A stretch of 64,000 bases of DNA, taken from NCBI RefSeq assembly GCF_013410115.1, contig NZ_JACCCV010000001.1:2046001-2110000 (forward strand), in the 5' to 3' direction. The notes beneath the pieces are model-generated. The model was not told where the DNA came from. It was given only the letters and a program-made list of their open reading frames with translations, and made no database searches. Positions 43,205 through 51,892 of the stretch are shown here, piece by piece. Every line of letters starts with the position of its first letter. The first letter of the stretch is position 1. Made by a program: the position numbers and the translations under genes. This stretch comes from Tunturiibacter gelidiferens (GTDB lineage Bacteria > Acidobacteriota > Terriglobia > Terriglobales > Acidobacteriaceae).

Positions 43205-44556
43205 GCTGTTCGTCTTCGTTGCAGGAGATAGTGCAGCGGAACTCCAAGCAGGATGATCCCGGTTCCAACAAGGGAGTTCCGCGGTTGATCTGCAAACGAA
43301 AAGACCAACAGGACCGCGGCCGCGAGGATGAAAAGGGCCGGCAGAACCGGGTATCCCCAGATGCTATACGGACGCGCTATGTGTGGCTCGCGACGGCGAA
43401 ACACAAAGATCGTACTGGCTGTGAGCATGTAGAACAGCCACTCGCCGAAGATGGCCAGCGAAAAGAGCGCCTGAAACTTTCCAATCGCAAGTAGCAGCAG
43501 TGAACTCAGAACGGCCTGAAGGATCAACGCAGTCGACGGCGTTTGAAACCGTGAGTTGACATGCGCAAGCTGCTTGAAAAATAGGCCATCGCGGGCCGCT
43601 GCGAACGGAACGCGCGCACCGGAGAGCGAAGATCCCACAAAGGTCGCGCAGATACTGACTGCCATCCCGATCGACACCAGGGTTGCTCCCCACGGTCCGG
43701 CGACTAGTCGCATCGCATCGGCTGCAGGTCGATCCGCTGCGGCGATGGTTGCTGCGGGCAATACGTATTGGATGGCAGCGTTGGTCAGCATGTAAAGCGC
43801 ACCGACGATGGCAACGCCTCCAACCAACGCGAGCGGCATGCTGCGCTGCGGCTTCTGAACCTCGCCCGCCATGGTTACGACATCGCTCCACCCGTCATAG
43901 GCCCATAGTGCGGCGACCAACGCAATCATGAACCCAGTAAAACCTCCGCGTGCTCCTGTGAAGTCTGTGCTGAAGTTGTGCCACGAGCCATGTTGGCCTG
44001 CGGCTCCAAAGCAGAAACCCGCAATCACGAGAATCAGCAGTCCCTTGAGCCACGTGAGCAGAAGCTGCACGTTGGCAGATCTTCTCGTCCCGATAATGTT
44101 GAGTATGGCGATGAGCCACGTCACCATGATGGCAAAGATCTGTCCCCAGAAAAGATGGAGGAAAGCTGGACGCGCAAAGAAGCTGAAGACTGCGAAGGTA
44201 CCCAACACCCGCGCCAGGCCGGCGGCGATGGTAGCAAGCGAAGCAGGCTTGGCCACCGTAATCTGGGTCCACATGTAGAGGAAGCCGGTCAGATCCCCGT
44301 AGGCCTCGCGCAGAAAAGCATATTCGCCGCCGTACCGCGGTCTAGCGGCAGCGATCTCCGCATAGGTCATGGCGCCAAAGAGTGAGAGCAGGCCCCCCAC
44401 AATCCAGACCACGTAAACCATGCGAGACGAGCCCACCGCAGCCATCATCTCCCGCGGCACCAGAAAAATGCCGCTTCCGATAATGATGCCCACGACGATG
44501 GAAGTCGCGTGGGACGCGTTTAGAACGCGAGGTAGTTCGGACTTGCTGTTTGGCAT
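43201..44556 (-). CDS. APC-family amino acid permease
   Basis: A 451-residue inner-membrane transporter with 12 helices, starting at ATG 44556. The unwound helix 1 is VVGIIIGSGIFLVPREMM, and the later SGARVPFAAARDGLFFKQLAHVN is a strong marker of the amino-acid/polyamine/organocation family, closest in feel to the LAT-like or APA group. It should exchange or symport amino acids; the substrate is unknown. It overlaps the end of glgA tail to tail. Confidence 0.87.
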   Translation of the reverse strand: MPNSKSELPRVLNASHATSIVVGIIIGSGIFLVPREMMAAVGSSRMVYVVWIVGGLLSLFGAMTYAEIAAARPRYGGEYAFLREAYGDLTGFLYMWTQITVAKPASLATIAAGLARVLGTFAVFSFFARPAFLHLFWGQIFAIMVTWLIAILNIIGTRRSANVQLLLTWLKGLLILVIAGFCFGAAGQHGSWHNFSTDFTGARGGFTGFMIALVAALWAYDGWSDVVTMAGEVQKPQRSMPLALVGGVAIVGALYMLTNAAIQYVLPAATIAAADRPAADAMRLVAGPWGATLVSIGMAVSICATFVGSSLSGARVPFAAARDGLFFKQLAHVNSRFQTPSTALILQAVLSSLLLLAIGKFQALFSLAIFGEWLFYMLTASTIFVFRRREPHIARPYSIWGYPVLPALFILAAAVLLVFSFADQPRNSLVGTGIILLGVPLHYLLQRRRTA

Positions 44557-44639
44557 CGGTTTCCGGAGAGTAGCACACCCCATCCGCCTAAACTCGCAAA
44601 ATCTGTGAGAAAGCCTGACTCAAACAAGACGGAATAAAA

Positions 44640-44657
44640 CATCTTACTTATAAGATG
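44640..44657. promoter_or_regulatory. Inverted repeat upstream of the YpfJ-type peptidase gene
   Basis: CATCTTA and TAAGATG form perfect 7-base arms around CTTA, 25 bases before the start at 44682. It is too short and badly placed for a terminator of the upstream divergent gene and could be an operator. Low certainty. Confidence 0.3.
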
Positions 44658-44681
44658 GAGACGCACCTACTGGAGTGAACT

Positions 44682-45599
44682 ATGGACTGGACACCTGGCG
44701 GCGGACTCAGCGGCGACATTGAAGACAGACGTGGTTCTTCCGGAGGCGGTGGTGGAGGCTTTGGTGGCGGTGGGATTGGGATCGTCGGCTTTTTGATCCT
44801 GCTTGTCGTCAGCCTGGTCACGGGCCGCAACTATATCGGCAGCTATCTCTCCGGCCATAGCGCGTCGCCATCCTACACGCAACAGAGTGCGCCTTCCGCA
44901 GCCAACCGCCCGCCGACAACTGAATCGCCTCAGGAGAAGAGAGCGGCGCAGCTCGTCTCCTGGACGTTGGATGATGTGCAGAACACCTGGACGAAGCTTC
45001 TCCCCACGCAAACAGGCAAAAACTACCAGCGCTCGACGCTCGTGCTCTTTCGCGGTCGTACTTACTCAGGCTGTGGCACCGCTCAGTCGCAGAGCGGACC
45101 TTTCTACTGTCCAGCGGACGAGAAGGTTTACATCGACCTTAGTTTTTGGGATGAGCTGAGACGCCTTGGGGGCAGCAACGCTGACTTTGCCCAGGCCTAC
45201 GTCGTCGCTCACGAGTTAGGCCACCATGTGCAGGACCTTCTCGGGATCGAAGGGAAGGTGCGGCAGCTATCAGGTCAAAATCCTTCGGAGAGGAATCGCC
45301 TCTCTGTCGATCTTGAACTGCAGGCAGACTGTTTCGCAGGCGTGTGGGCCCACAGCACGGCGCAACGCAACATCGTTCACGACTCCGATATCACCGCTGG
45401 TCTGCAAGCCGCGGCCGCAGTTGGCGACGACCATATTCAACGCCTGGAGCGAGGCACGGTGAGCCCGGAGAGCTTCACCCACGGATCGTCGGCGCAACGC
45501 GTCGGCTGGTTCAAACGAGGATTCCAGCAGGGAACGATCGCAGCCTGCAATACCTTCAAATTCGGTGGTGCAGTACCGCCGACCGACAGCGCCGAATAA
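44682..45599 (+). CDS. Neutral zinc metallopeptidase (YpfJ family)
   Basis: A 305-residue membrane-anchored protein. A Gly-rich N-terminal tail (residues 17-33) leads to one transmembrane helix (about 34-50), a variable linker and the peptidase domain. The zinc motif is AHELGHHVQDLLG, with the downstream Glu ligand in LELQADCFAGVWA, the standard pattern for YpfJ (PF04228). The conserved GCGTAQSQSGPFYCPADEKVYIDL block confirms it. Substrates are unknown. It is convergent with uvrC, two bases away. Confidence 0.9.
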   Translation: MDWTPGGGLSGDIEDRRGSSGGGGGGFGGGGIGIVGFLILLVVSLVTGRNYIGSYLSGHSASPSYTQQSAPSAANRPPTTESPQEKRAAQLVSWTLDDVQNTWTKLLPTQTGKNYQRSTLVLFRGRTYSGCGTAQSQSGPFYCPADEKVYIDLSFWDELRRLGGSNADFAQAYVVAHELGHHVQDLLGIEGKVRQLSGQNPSERNRLSVDLELQADCFAGVWAHSTAQRNIVHDSDITAGLQAAAAVGDDHIQRLERGTVSPESFTHGSSAQRVGWFKRGFQQGTIAACNTFKFGGAVPPTDSAE

Positions 45600-45601
45600 C
45601 G

Positions 45602-47596
45602 TCACGACGCTTCGTTCAATACGGGCAACACCGCATTGCCAGACGCCTCCGCGGCAAAGTAGTTGCGAATTCGCTCAGCAGTTGCGGTATTCACTACTGC
45701 AGTGAGCGCGTCCGGACCAGCCTGCTTGATCCCACGCACGCTGCCGAAGTGTTCGATCAATCGTTGACGAGTTCTCGGCCCAACACCGGGTATCGACAAC
45801 AACTCACTATCCCGGTCGCGCATCTGGCGCCGCTTGCGATGATAGGTCACGGCGAATCGATGGCTTTCGTCGCGAATCTTCTGCATCAGGTGCAGCACGG
45901 GAGACCGGCGATCCAGCACGACCGGTTCATTCTCCTGTCCGTACACGTAAATAATCTCCTCTTTTTTCGCGATTGATGCCAAGGGCTGCAACGTAACCCC
46001 GATCTCCTCGAGCGCCGAATAGGCTGCGTTCAACTGCCCTAATCCTCCATCGATCAGGATCAGGGAAGGGAACGGCTTCTTATCTTCCTGTAACCGTTTG
46101 TAGCGACGCTGAATGACCTCGCGCATGCTCGCGAAATCGTCGACGCCCGTAACCGTCTTCACCTGAAACTTCCGGTAGTCGGACTTCTTCATCGCGCCAT
46201 CCTCCCACACCACCATGGAAGCCACCGTCTCGGCGCCTTGAATGTGCGAGATGTCGAAGCACTCGATCCTGCGCGGCAGTTCCTCGAGCGTGAGCGCATC
46301 CTGCAGCGCCTCTTGGATCGCCTTCATCCCAGGTTGCAACACGCGGAATCGCTGATCATACGATTGCTTCGCATTCTGACAGACAAGATCGACGAGGGAG
46401 CGTTTTTCACCACGCTGCGGTGCAAGAATCTCAATACGTTTGCCTGTCCGCTCCGTCAGAGCCTCAGCCAATAGCGCTCGGTCAGGAAACTCGACGGGCA
46501 CGAGAATCGATCGCGGTACATAACTCTGATCGAGATAAATCTGTTTCAGAAGCGCAGAGAAAAATACTCCAGGACTGAAAGTGCCTCCCAGCTCCGATAC
46601 CGCGGCATGCTGCACGATGGCGATACCCTCGCCGATCTCAGGTGCCGGCGCAGCAGGGTCAGGCTCCATGCGAGGCAGCGCCTCCAGTTCCTCGACCTCG
46701 GCGACAGCCTCCGTCGCAGCATCCAGCAAGGACTCCGGCAGATCCTCCCAGAAGAAGTCGCGGCGATCCACGATCTTTCCGTTGCGCATGTGAAAAAGAT
46801 TCACCGCCAACATCTCGTTCTCGTAGTGATAACCGAATACGTCCGCGTCCTCATTATCGGCGCTCGCCATGCGCTGTTTGTCCTGCATCTGGTGTACGGT
46901 AACGATCTGATCTCGCAGTCGAGCAGCCATCTCAAACTGCTCTGCCTCCGCCGCCGCTTCCATCCGCTTTGTCAGCGACAGCTCGAGCTCGTTGGGCCTT
47001 CCCTCCAGAAAGAGCTGCACGTCACGAATGGTCTGGCGGTAGGCCTCGGGCGTCGTCAGCCCTTCGAGACATGGCCCCAGGCAGCGCTTGATGTAGTACT
47101 GCAGGCACGCCCGTGGATGATATCGCGACAGGTCAACCTTGCAGCTGGGAATCAAAAAGCTCCGATGAATCAGATCAACCAGTCGATAAGCCAGATTGCC
47201 CGGGAAATAAGGACCGTAGTAGGCCCCTCCATCCTTGCGCAACCTGCGCGTCACAAAGACCTTCGGGTAACGATCGTTCATCGTCAGCTTGATGTAGGGG
47301 TAGGTCTTGTCATCGCGCAGCAGAATGTTGAAGCGGGGCTTCTTCTGCTTGATGAGATTGTTTTCCAGCGCCAGCGCCTCGTGCTCGTTGGCAACCGTGA
47401 TGTACTCCACGTCGACTGCTTCACGCATCAGGGTGCCCGTCTTGGCGTTAGCCTGAGACGCCTCTAGGAAATACGAGCGCACCCGTGCACGAAGGTTTTT
47501 CGCCTTACCGACGTAGATGACCTCCCCTTCGGCATTTTTGTAGAGATAGCAGCCTGGCTGAGTGGGGAGAGTGCGAATTTTCTGATGAAGATCCAT
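45602..47596 (-). CDS. uvrC: Excinuclease ABC subunit C
   Basis: A 664-residue nucleotide excision repair nuclease. The N-terminal GIY-YIG domain is PGCYLYKNAEGEVIYVGKAKNLRARV (3' incision). A UvrB-interacting UVR-like segment lies near residues 200-235. The RNase H-like 5' nuclease domain includes IECFDISHIQGAETVASMVV and SLILIDGGLGQLNAA. Two helix-hairpin-helix motifs are at the C-terminus (LLSIPGVGPRTRQRLIEHFGS). It incises both sides of a lesion with UvrB. Length is normal. Confidence 0.96.
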   Translation of the reverse strand: MDLHQKIRTLPTQPGCYLYKNAEGEVIYVGKAKNLRARVRSYFLEASQANAKTGTLMREAVDVEYITVANEHEALALENNLIKQKKPRFNILLRDDKTYPYIKLTMNDRYPKVFVTRRLRKDGGAYYGPYFPGNLAYRLVDLIHRSFLIPSCKVDLSRYHPRACLQYYIKRCLGPCLEGLTTPEAYRQTIRDVQLFLEGRPNELELSLTKRMEAAAEAEQFEMAARLRDQIVTVHQMQDKQRMASADNEDADVFGYHYENEMLAVNLFHMRNGKIVDRRDFFWEDLPESLLDAATEAVAEVEELEALPRMEPDPAAPAPEIGEGIAIVQHAAVSELGGTFSPGVFFSALLKQIYLDQSYVPRSILVPVEFPDRALLAEALTERTGKRIEILAPQRGEKRSLVDLVCQNAKQSYDQRFRVLQPGMKAIQEALQDALTLEELPRRIECFDISHIQGAETVASMVVWEDGAMKKSDYRKFQVKTVTGVDDFASMREVIQRRYKRLQEDKKPFPSLILIDGGLGQLNAAYSALEEIGVTLQPLASIAKKEEIIYVYGQENEPVVLDRRSPVLHLMQKIRDESHRFAVTYHRKRRQMRDRDSELLSIPGVGPRTRQRLIEHFGSVRGIKQAGPDALTAVVNTATAERIRNYFAAEASGNAVLPVLNEAS

Positions 47597-47786
47597 GCCT
47601 GAGTGTCAGAGCCCGCATCTGAAGTGTAGACGCAGTCCATTAGGGCTGCTGTGTGCAGTTGTTTGCTCAGTAGATTTGACGCGGCAGCCGATCAAAAGTT
47701 CCCGCCCGACAACAAACACTCCACTCGGCTATTCGCTCTAACTGCTGTAAGTATTTGAGAGGAGTGTAGTTAATTGTGCCAACGCT

Positions 47787-47803
47787 TTGGCACTCTGATT
47801 GCA
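47787..47803 (+). promoter_or_regulatory. Sigma-54 (RpoN) promoter
   Basis: TTGGCAC-TCTGA-TTGCA matches the -24/-12 consensus TGGCAC-N5-TTGCW at every invariant position, with GG and GC separated by exactly 10 bases. Transcription would start near 47814, about 50 bases before the OmpA-like lipoprotein start at 47863. The -24 element is also the right arm of an inverted repeat (GTGCCAA-CGCT-TTGGCAC, 47776-47793). An enhancer-binding protein would be needed; none is in this window. Confidence 0.75.
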
Positions 47804-47862
47804 TCTTACCAACTGCTGTGGATGAACTGTTGCAGCACTTACTACCAGGAGAGTGAAAGAGA

Positions 47863-48624
47863 ATGAGCTCCAATACATATAGGGACATGAAAAGAAAATC
47901 TGCCTGCACCGCCGCTTTAGCCAGTGCTCTAGCCCTCACGTTTACGGTAGGTTGCTCCACCAAAAACTACGTCCGCTCCCAGACCACCCCCATCATCCAA
48001 CAAACCAACGACCTGGACACCAAGACCGCCGCTGATCACCGCAATATTGTCGACACGGACGAGCGCGCCAAGACCGGAATCGCCGGCGCACAGTCTGCAG
48101 CGAACACAGCCGACCAGCACGCCCTTGCAGCAGGCCAATCTGCAGATGCTGCGAATCAATCCGCGAAGGAAGCGTATAACCGGGTCGACAGTCTCAGTGG
48201 CGTCGTAGCCAACCTGGACAACTACAAGCAGATCTCCGACGTGAGCGTTACCTTTGCGTTCGATAAGTACGTTCTCACCGCCGCTGATAAAAAGCAGCTC
48301 GATGACCTGGCGGCAAACCTCACCAGTACTCGCGGTTACATCCTTGAGGTGACCGGCGGGACAGACTCAGTCGGCGATGCGGCCTATAACTACCAGCTTA
48401 GCCAGCATCGTGCGGATGCCGTCGTCAACTATCTATCGTCGAAGTACAACATCCCGCCTCATAAGTTCTACTTGATTGGCATCGGGAAGGACCAGCAGGT
48501 CGCAAGTGACAGCACAGCAGCAGGTCGCGCAAAGAATCGTCGTGTCGACATCAAGCTGATGACAAACATGAACAACGACCAGCCGAGTACTGCTTCCTCC
48601 GCGAAACCAAACGGCCAGATGTAG
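47863..48624 (+). CDS. OmpA-family peptidoglycan-associated lipoprotein
   Basis: A 253-residue protein with a signal peptide ending in the lipobox-like TVGCS at residues about 28-32, so it may be lipidated at that Cys and held in the outer membrane. A long Ala/Asp/Gln-rich helical stretch (residues about 40-115) looks like a coiled coil. The C-terminal OmpA-like domain runs from VSVTFAFDKYVLT to the peptidoglycan-binding segment QLSQHRADAVVNYL and the final AKNRRVDIKL. It would tie the outer membrane to the cell wall. A sigma-54 promoter lies upstream and a terminator follows. Confidence 0.82.
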   Translation: MSSNTYRDMKRKSACTAALASALALTFTVGCSTKNYVRSQTTPIIQQTNDLDTKTAADHRNIVDTDERAKTGIAGAQSAANTADQHALAAGQSADAANQSAKEAYNRVDSLSGVVANLDNYKQISDVSVTFAFDKYVLTAADKKQLDDLAANLTSTRGYILEVTGGTDSVGDAAYNYQLSQHRADAVVNYLSSKYNIPPHKFYLIGIGKDQQVASDSTAAGRAKNRRVDIKLMTNMNNDQPSTASSAKPNGQM

Positions 48625-48662
48625 TCAGTTCGCTAAACTCGAAGTCAATGCAACCATCCTGA

Positions 48663-48695
48663 AACGCGCCGATGTTCCTGTCGGCGCGTTCATCT
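48663..48695 (+). terminator. Terminator after the OmpA-like lipoprotein gene
   Basis: A 10-base perfect stem, AACGCGCCGA (48663-48672) paired with TCGGCGCGTT (48681-48690), with an 8-base loop and a short T-rich tail CATCTTT. Confidence 0.75.
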
Positions 48696-48746
48696 TTAAC
48701 CCCGACCCCATGGTGGAAAAGCACCAAGAGTGCCCGACTCCAGAGA

Positions 48747-48986
48747 CTACGTTTTGAGTTTGCGATAGACGATAGCCAAAAGCACAGAGGCCAGGATGAC
48801 CCACGCAAACTGATACCAATAGAAAAACGGAAAGCCCCAGAGCGCCGGTGTTGAACGCGCATAGACGATCGGGAAACACAGTCCAAGATAAGGCAGTAGG
48901 AGCAGTAGCACCCAGCGGCTCCTGCGTTGCCTCGGTTTAGAGTTCGCTTCCTGCTCTGGCACCATATGGTGCAAAGGATAATGCAT
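48747..48986 (-). CDS. DUF3311 small membrane protein
   Basis: A 79-residue protein with two hydrophobic segments (about residues 25-44 and 56-75) separated by ALWGFPFFYWYQFAW, the aromatic Gly-Phe-Pro-Phe block that defines DUF3311. Such proteins are usually encoded just before a sodium:solute symporter gene and act with it, but no symporter follows here. ATG 48965 (HHMVPEQ) is an alternative start; it falls in a perfect 14-bp palindrome (48959-48972). Confidence 0.65.
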   Translation of the reverse strand: MHYPLHHMVPEQEANSKPRQRRSRWVLLLLLPYLGLCFPIVYARSTPALWGFPFFYWYQFAWVILASVLLAIVYRKLKT

Positions 48987-49043
48987 TTACCTCGAGGCCG
49001 GAAACCATGTCGTCGACTAGTTCATCGGGTAAAGTTGAAATAT

Positions 49044-49901
49044 ATGTCCGAGTCTAGCCCGGAGAGTCTCCCGCAAGATGTCGCTTCACCTACCGCGGAC
49101 CCAATCGCTGAGGCCGTAGCGATCATGGCACGTCTGCGCGCACCCGATGGTTGCCCCTGGGATCGCGAGCAGACCTTCGACTCCATCAAGCGACATACGC
49201 TTGAGGAGACCTACGAGGTCTTCGATGCTATCGAGCGCCACGCGTGGCCCGACCTTAAGGATGAGCTCGGCGATCTCCTCCTCCAGGTGCTCTTCTACGC
49301 TCAGATGGCCTCCGAGGCGGGCTACTTCACGATCCAGGATGTAGCTGAAAATCTGAACACGAAGTTGATTCGCCGCCATCCGCACATCTTTGCCGACGCT
49401 GAGGCGACTGATTCCAACGCCGTTCTGCGCAACTGGGAAAAGATCAAACAGACTGAAAAGAAGGGATCTGCATCCACGCAAACCTCCATGCTCGACGATA
49501 TCCCTCGCTCGATGCCGGCCGTTATGGAAGCGGGCAAACTCGGCTCCCGCGCCGCAAAAGTAGGATTTGACTGGCCCAACCCGGACGGACTCTTCGACAA
49601 GCTGCACGAGGAGATCGGCGAACTCAAGGCCGAGTTGGATCCCGCCTTAGCCGCAAGCTCCATGACCGCAATCGAAGCAGAGCTGGGAGACATTCTCTTC
49701 ACGGTCGTCAACCTCGCCCGACACCTCAGGGTCGACCCCGAATCTGCCCTGCGTGCTACGAATGCAAAGTTTCGCCGCCGCTTCGCCGCAATGGAGTCTG
49801 CTGCAGGCAATAGCGCTGCCCTGGCGGCTTCCACCCCCGATCAGCTCGAAATACTATGGAATCAAGCGAAGAACGTCGCCACCGAACCGACAAGGTCATG
49901 A
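49044..49901 (+). CDS. mazG: Nucleoside triphosphate pyrophosphohydrolase MazG
   Basis: A 285-residue tandem-domain enzyme starting at ATG 49044; upstream frame to 48927 is not used. The first domain has CPWDREQTFDSIKRHTLEETYEVFDAI followed by DELGDLLLQVLFYAQMA, the EExxE-12-to-28-ExxD magnesium motif. The second repeats it in LHEEIGELKAELDPA and EAELGDILFTVVNLARHL. It hydrolyses non-canonical or stress-related NTPs to NMP and pyrophosphate. The stop overlaps the next start by four bases (ATGA), coupling it to an acetyltransferase gene. Confidence 0.94.
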   Translation: MSESSPESLPQDVASPTADPIAEAVAIMARLRAPDGCPWDREQTFDSIKRHTLEETYEVFDAIERHAWPDLKDELGDLLLQVLFYAQMASEAGYFTIQDVAENLNTKLIRRHPHIFADAEATDSNAVLRNWEKIKQTEKKGSASTQTSMLDDIPRSMPAVMEAGKLGSRAAKVGFDWPNPDGLFDKLHEEIGELKAELDPALAASSMTAIEAELGDILFTVVNLARHLRVDPESALRATNAKFRRRFAAMESAAGNSAALAASTPDQLEILWNQAKNVATEPTRS

Positions 49902-50665
49902 ACGCCAGCCCTCAGACAGCTATCCACATCCAATCCCTTACCAGCCTCGAACACTTTGAGCGCTGCGTCGTCCTCCAGCTCGAAGTCTGGGGCTACAGTG
50001 ACGGCGATGTGATCCCCCGGCGGGTCTTCGTAGTTGCACAGCGCATCGGCGGGCAGGTGCTGGGAGCCTTCGATGGCGATAACCTTGTCGGCTTCGCCAT
50101 GTCCCTGCCTGGCTACCGCGAAGGCAAATCTTACCTCCACTCCCACATGCTCGCCGTCCTCCCGCAGTATCGCAACGCGGGCATCGGCCGCCGGCTCAAG
50201 CTCGCCCAGCGCGACGAGGCCATCGCCCGCGGCTTCGATCTGATGGAGTGGACCTTCGATCCTCTCGAGATCAGGAACTCACATCTGAACATCAATCGGC
50301 TCGGCGCTATCGTTCGGCGCTACCAGCCCGACTTTTACGGGCCTTCCTCCTCCCCGTTGCAGGGTGGCCTCCCGACCGATAGGCTATACGCGGAGTGGTG
50401 GTTGCGCTCCCGTCACGTAACAGATCTGCTACAAGGCGAACCTCAGCCTCAGCAGGTACTTGAACGCATCACGGTCCCGCACACCATCTACCAATGGAAG
50501 CAGGACCCTCAGCAACGAGGCCTCGCCAGAACCCTCCAGAGCAACAACCGGACGGCCCTCGAATCGGCGTTTCAACGCGGGCTGGCCGTCGTCGGGTACG
50601 AACGGGATACACAGGGCAACGGCAGTTTCCTCCTCGGCCCCTGGAATAACACCTCGGAGATCTGA
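49898..50665 (+). CDS. GNAT-family acyltransferase (COG3375-like)
   Basis: A 255-residue protein beginning at ATG 49898, which overlaps the mazG stop. The acyl-CoA-binding motif is LAVLPQYRNAGIGRRLKLAQRD, preceded by FDGDNLVGFAMSLPGY. The C-terminal half, with DLMEWTFDPLEIRNSHLNINRLGAIVRRY and FYG, is characteristic of the predicted GNAT group COG3375. Genes of this group are often next to an enolase-superfamily racemase/OSB-synthase gene, as here (50756). In Geobacillus a GNAT enzyme in that position makes N-succinyl-D-amino acids. Substrate here is inferred only from context. Confidence 0.82.
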   Translation: MNASPQTAIHIQSLTSLEHFERCVVLQLEVWGYSDGDVIPRRVFVVAQRIGGQVLGAFDGDNLVGFAMSLPGYREGKSYLHSHMLAVLPQYRNAGIGRRLKLAQRDEAIARGFDLMEWTFDPLEIRNSHLNINRLGAIVRRYQPDFYGPSSSPLQGGLPTDRLYAEWWLRSRHVTDLLQGEPQPQQVLERITVPHTIYQWKQDPQQRGLARTLQSNNRTALESAFQRGLAVVGYERDTQGNGSFLLGPWNNTSEI

Positions 50666-50755
50666 CATATCAGCACCACGATCGCAGTACAATTCCACTG
50701 AGCCAGGCCCACCAGACCCGCCACGATCCAGCAATTCGGAAAGACAGGACTGCAA

Positions 50756-51886
50756 ATGCTCAACATCGATGCGATTCACCTCCGAGAGATCAACCTGCCC
50801 TTAGCTCATCCCTTCGAGACCAGCTTCGGCATCACCACCAGCCGCCGTATCCTCCTGATCGAACTGGAATCCGAAGGCCTCACCGCGTGGGGAGAGTGCG
50901 TCGCCGGTGAACACCCCTACTTCAGCGACGAGACCATCGACACAGCCTGGATCATCACCGAGTCGGAGCTTGCCCCGCGCCTGCTCGAAGCTCATGTGGA
51001 ACGCGGCGGGGACTGCCCGAACATCTTCCGGCAAGTCCGCGGCCATCGCATGGCCAAGGCTGCGCTCGAAAACGCTGTCTGGGACCTTGAAGCGCAGGTC
51101 AGGCGCGTCTCCCTGGCTGAACTCCTTGGCGGGACACGCGACGTCATCCCCTGCGGAGTCTCGATCGGCATTCAACCTTCGCCCGACCATCTGATGGACA
51201 AAATCGCCACCGAACTCGCGGCAGGCTACCAGCGCATCAAACTGAAATGCAAGCCAGGCTGGGACGTCAGTATCTTTGAAGCCGTCCGCGACCGGTGGCC
51301 CGACATTACCCTCAGCTGCGATGCCAACTCCGCCTACCGCATGAAGGACCTTGAAAATATCGTCGACTGGGACCGCTTCAATCTGCTCATGATCGAGCAG
51401 CCCCTCTGGTACGACGACTTCTACTTCCACTCCATGCTGCAGAAGCGCCTCTTAACCTCAATCTGCCTGGATGAATCCATCCGCAACCGACGCGACGCTC
51501 TCGCTGCGATCGACATGGAGTCCTGCCGCATCATCAACATCAAAGTCGGCCGTGTCGGTGGTTTCAGCGAGGCCGTCGCCGTTCACAACGCGGCAGAGGA
51601 ACGCGGGATCCCCGTCTGGTGTGGCGGCATGCTGGAGACTGGTATTGGTCGATCCCACAACATCGCCCTCGCATCCCTGCCCAACTTCTCTCTTCCCGGC
51701 GACGTCTCCGCCTCCAGCCGCTATTGGGCACAGGACATCATCGAGCCACAGGTCACCGTCAGTGCCAAGGGCGAGATCGCGGTACCAACCACGATTGGCA
51801 GAGGCTTCGAAGTACAGCGCGACCGCGTCGAGTCCCTCACTGTGCGCCGACAAACACTCCACGCCAAGGCTCGTGTAACAGCGTGA
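50756..51886 (+). CDS. o-Succinylbenzoate synthase / N-succinylamino acid racemase family
   Basis: A 376-residue enolase-superfamily protein of the MenC/NSAR group. The catalytic Lys pair is in IKLKCKPG, metal ligands are Asp in LSCDANSAY, Glu in MIEQPL and Asp in CLDESI, and the second Lys is in INIKVGRVGGFSEA. Members dehydrate SHCHC to OSB in menaquinone synthesis, racemise N-succinylamino acids, or do both. No men genes are present and a GNAT gene lies 90 bases upstream, so racemase activity deserves equal weight. Confidence 0.88.
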   Translation: MLNIDAIHLREINLPLAHPFETSFGITTSRRILLIELESEGLTAWGECVAGEHPYFSDETIDTAWIITESELAPRLLEAHVERGGDCPNIFRQVRGHRMAKAALENAVWDLEAQVRRVSLAELLGGTRDVIPCGVSIGIQPSPDHLMDKIATELAAGYQRIKLKCKPGWDVSIFEAVRDRWPDITLSCDANSAYRMKDLENIVDWDRFNLLMIEQPLWYDDFYFHSMLQKRLLTSICLDESIRNRRDALAAIDMESCRIINIKVGRVGGFSEAVAVHNAAEERGIPVWCGGMLETGIGRSHNIALASLPNFSLPGDVSASSRYWAQDIIEPQVTVSAKGEIAVPTTIGRGFEVQRDRVESLTVRRQTLHAKARVTA

Positions 51887-51892
51887 TTCGCC

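Noticed and set aside
35000..50000. A dif recombination site expected near a terminus.
   Set aside because: I read the intergenic spaces by eye and found no sequence resembling the XerC/XerD arms; a profile search is needed.
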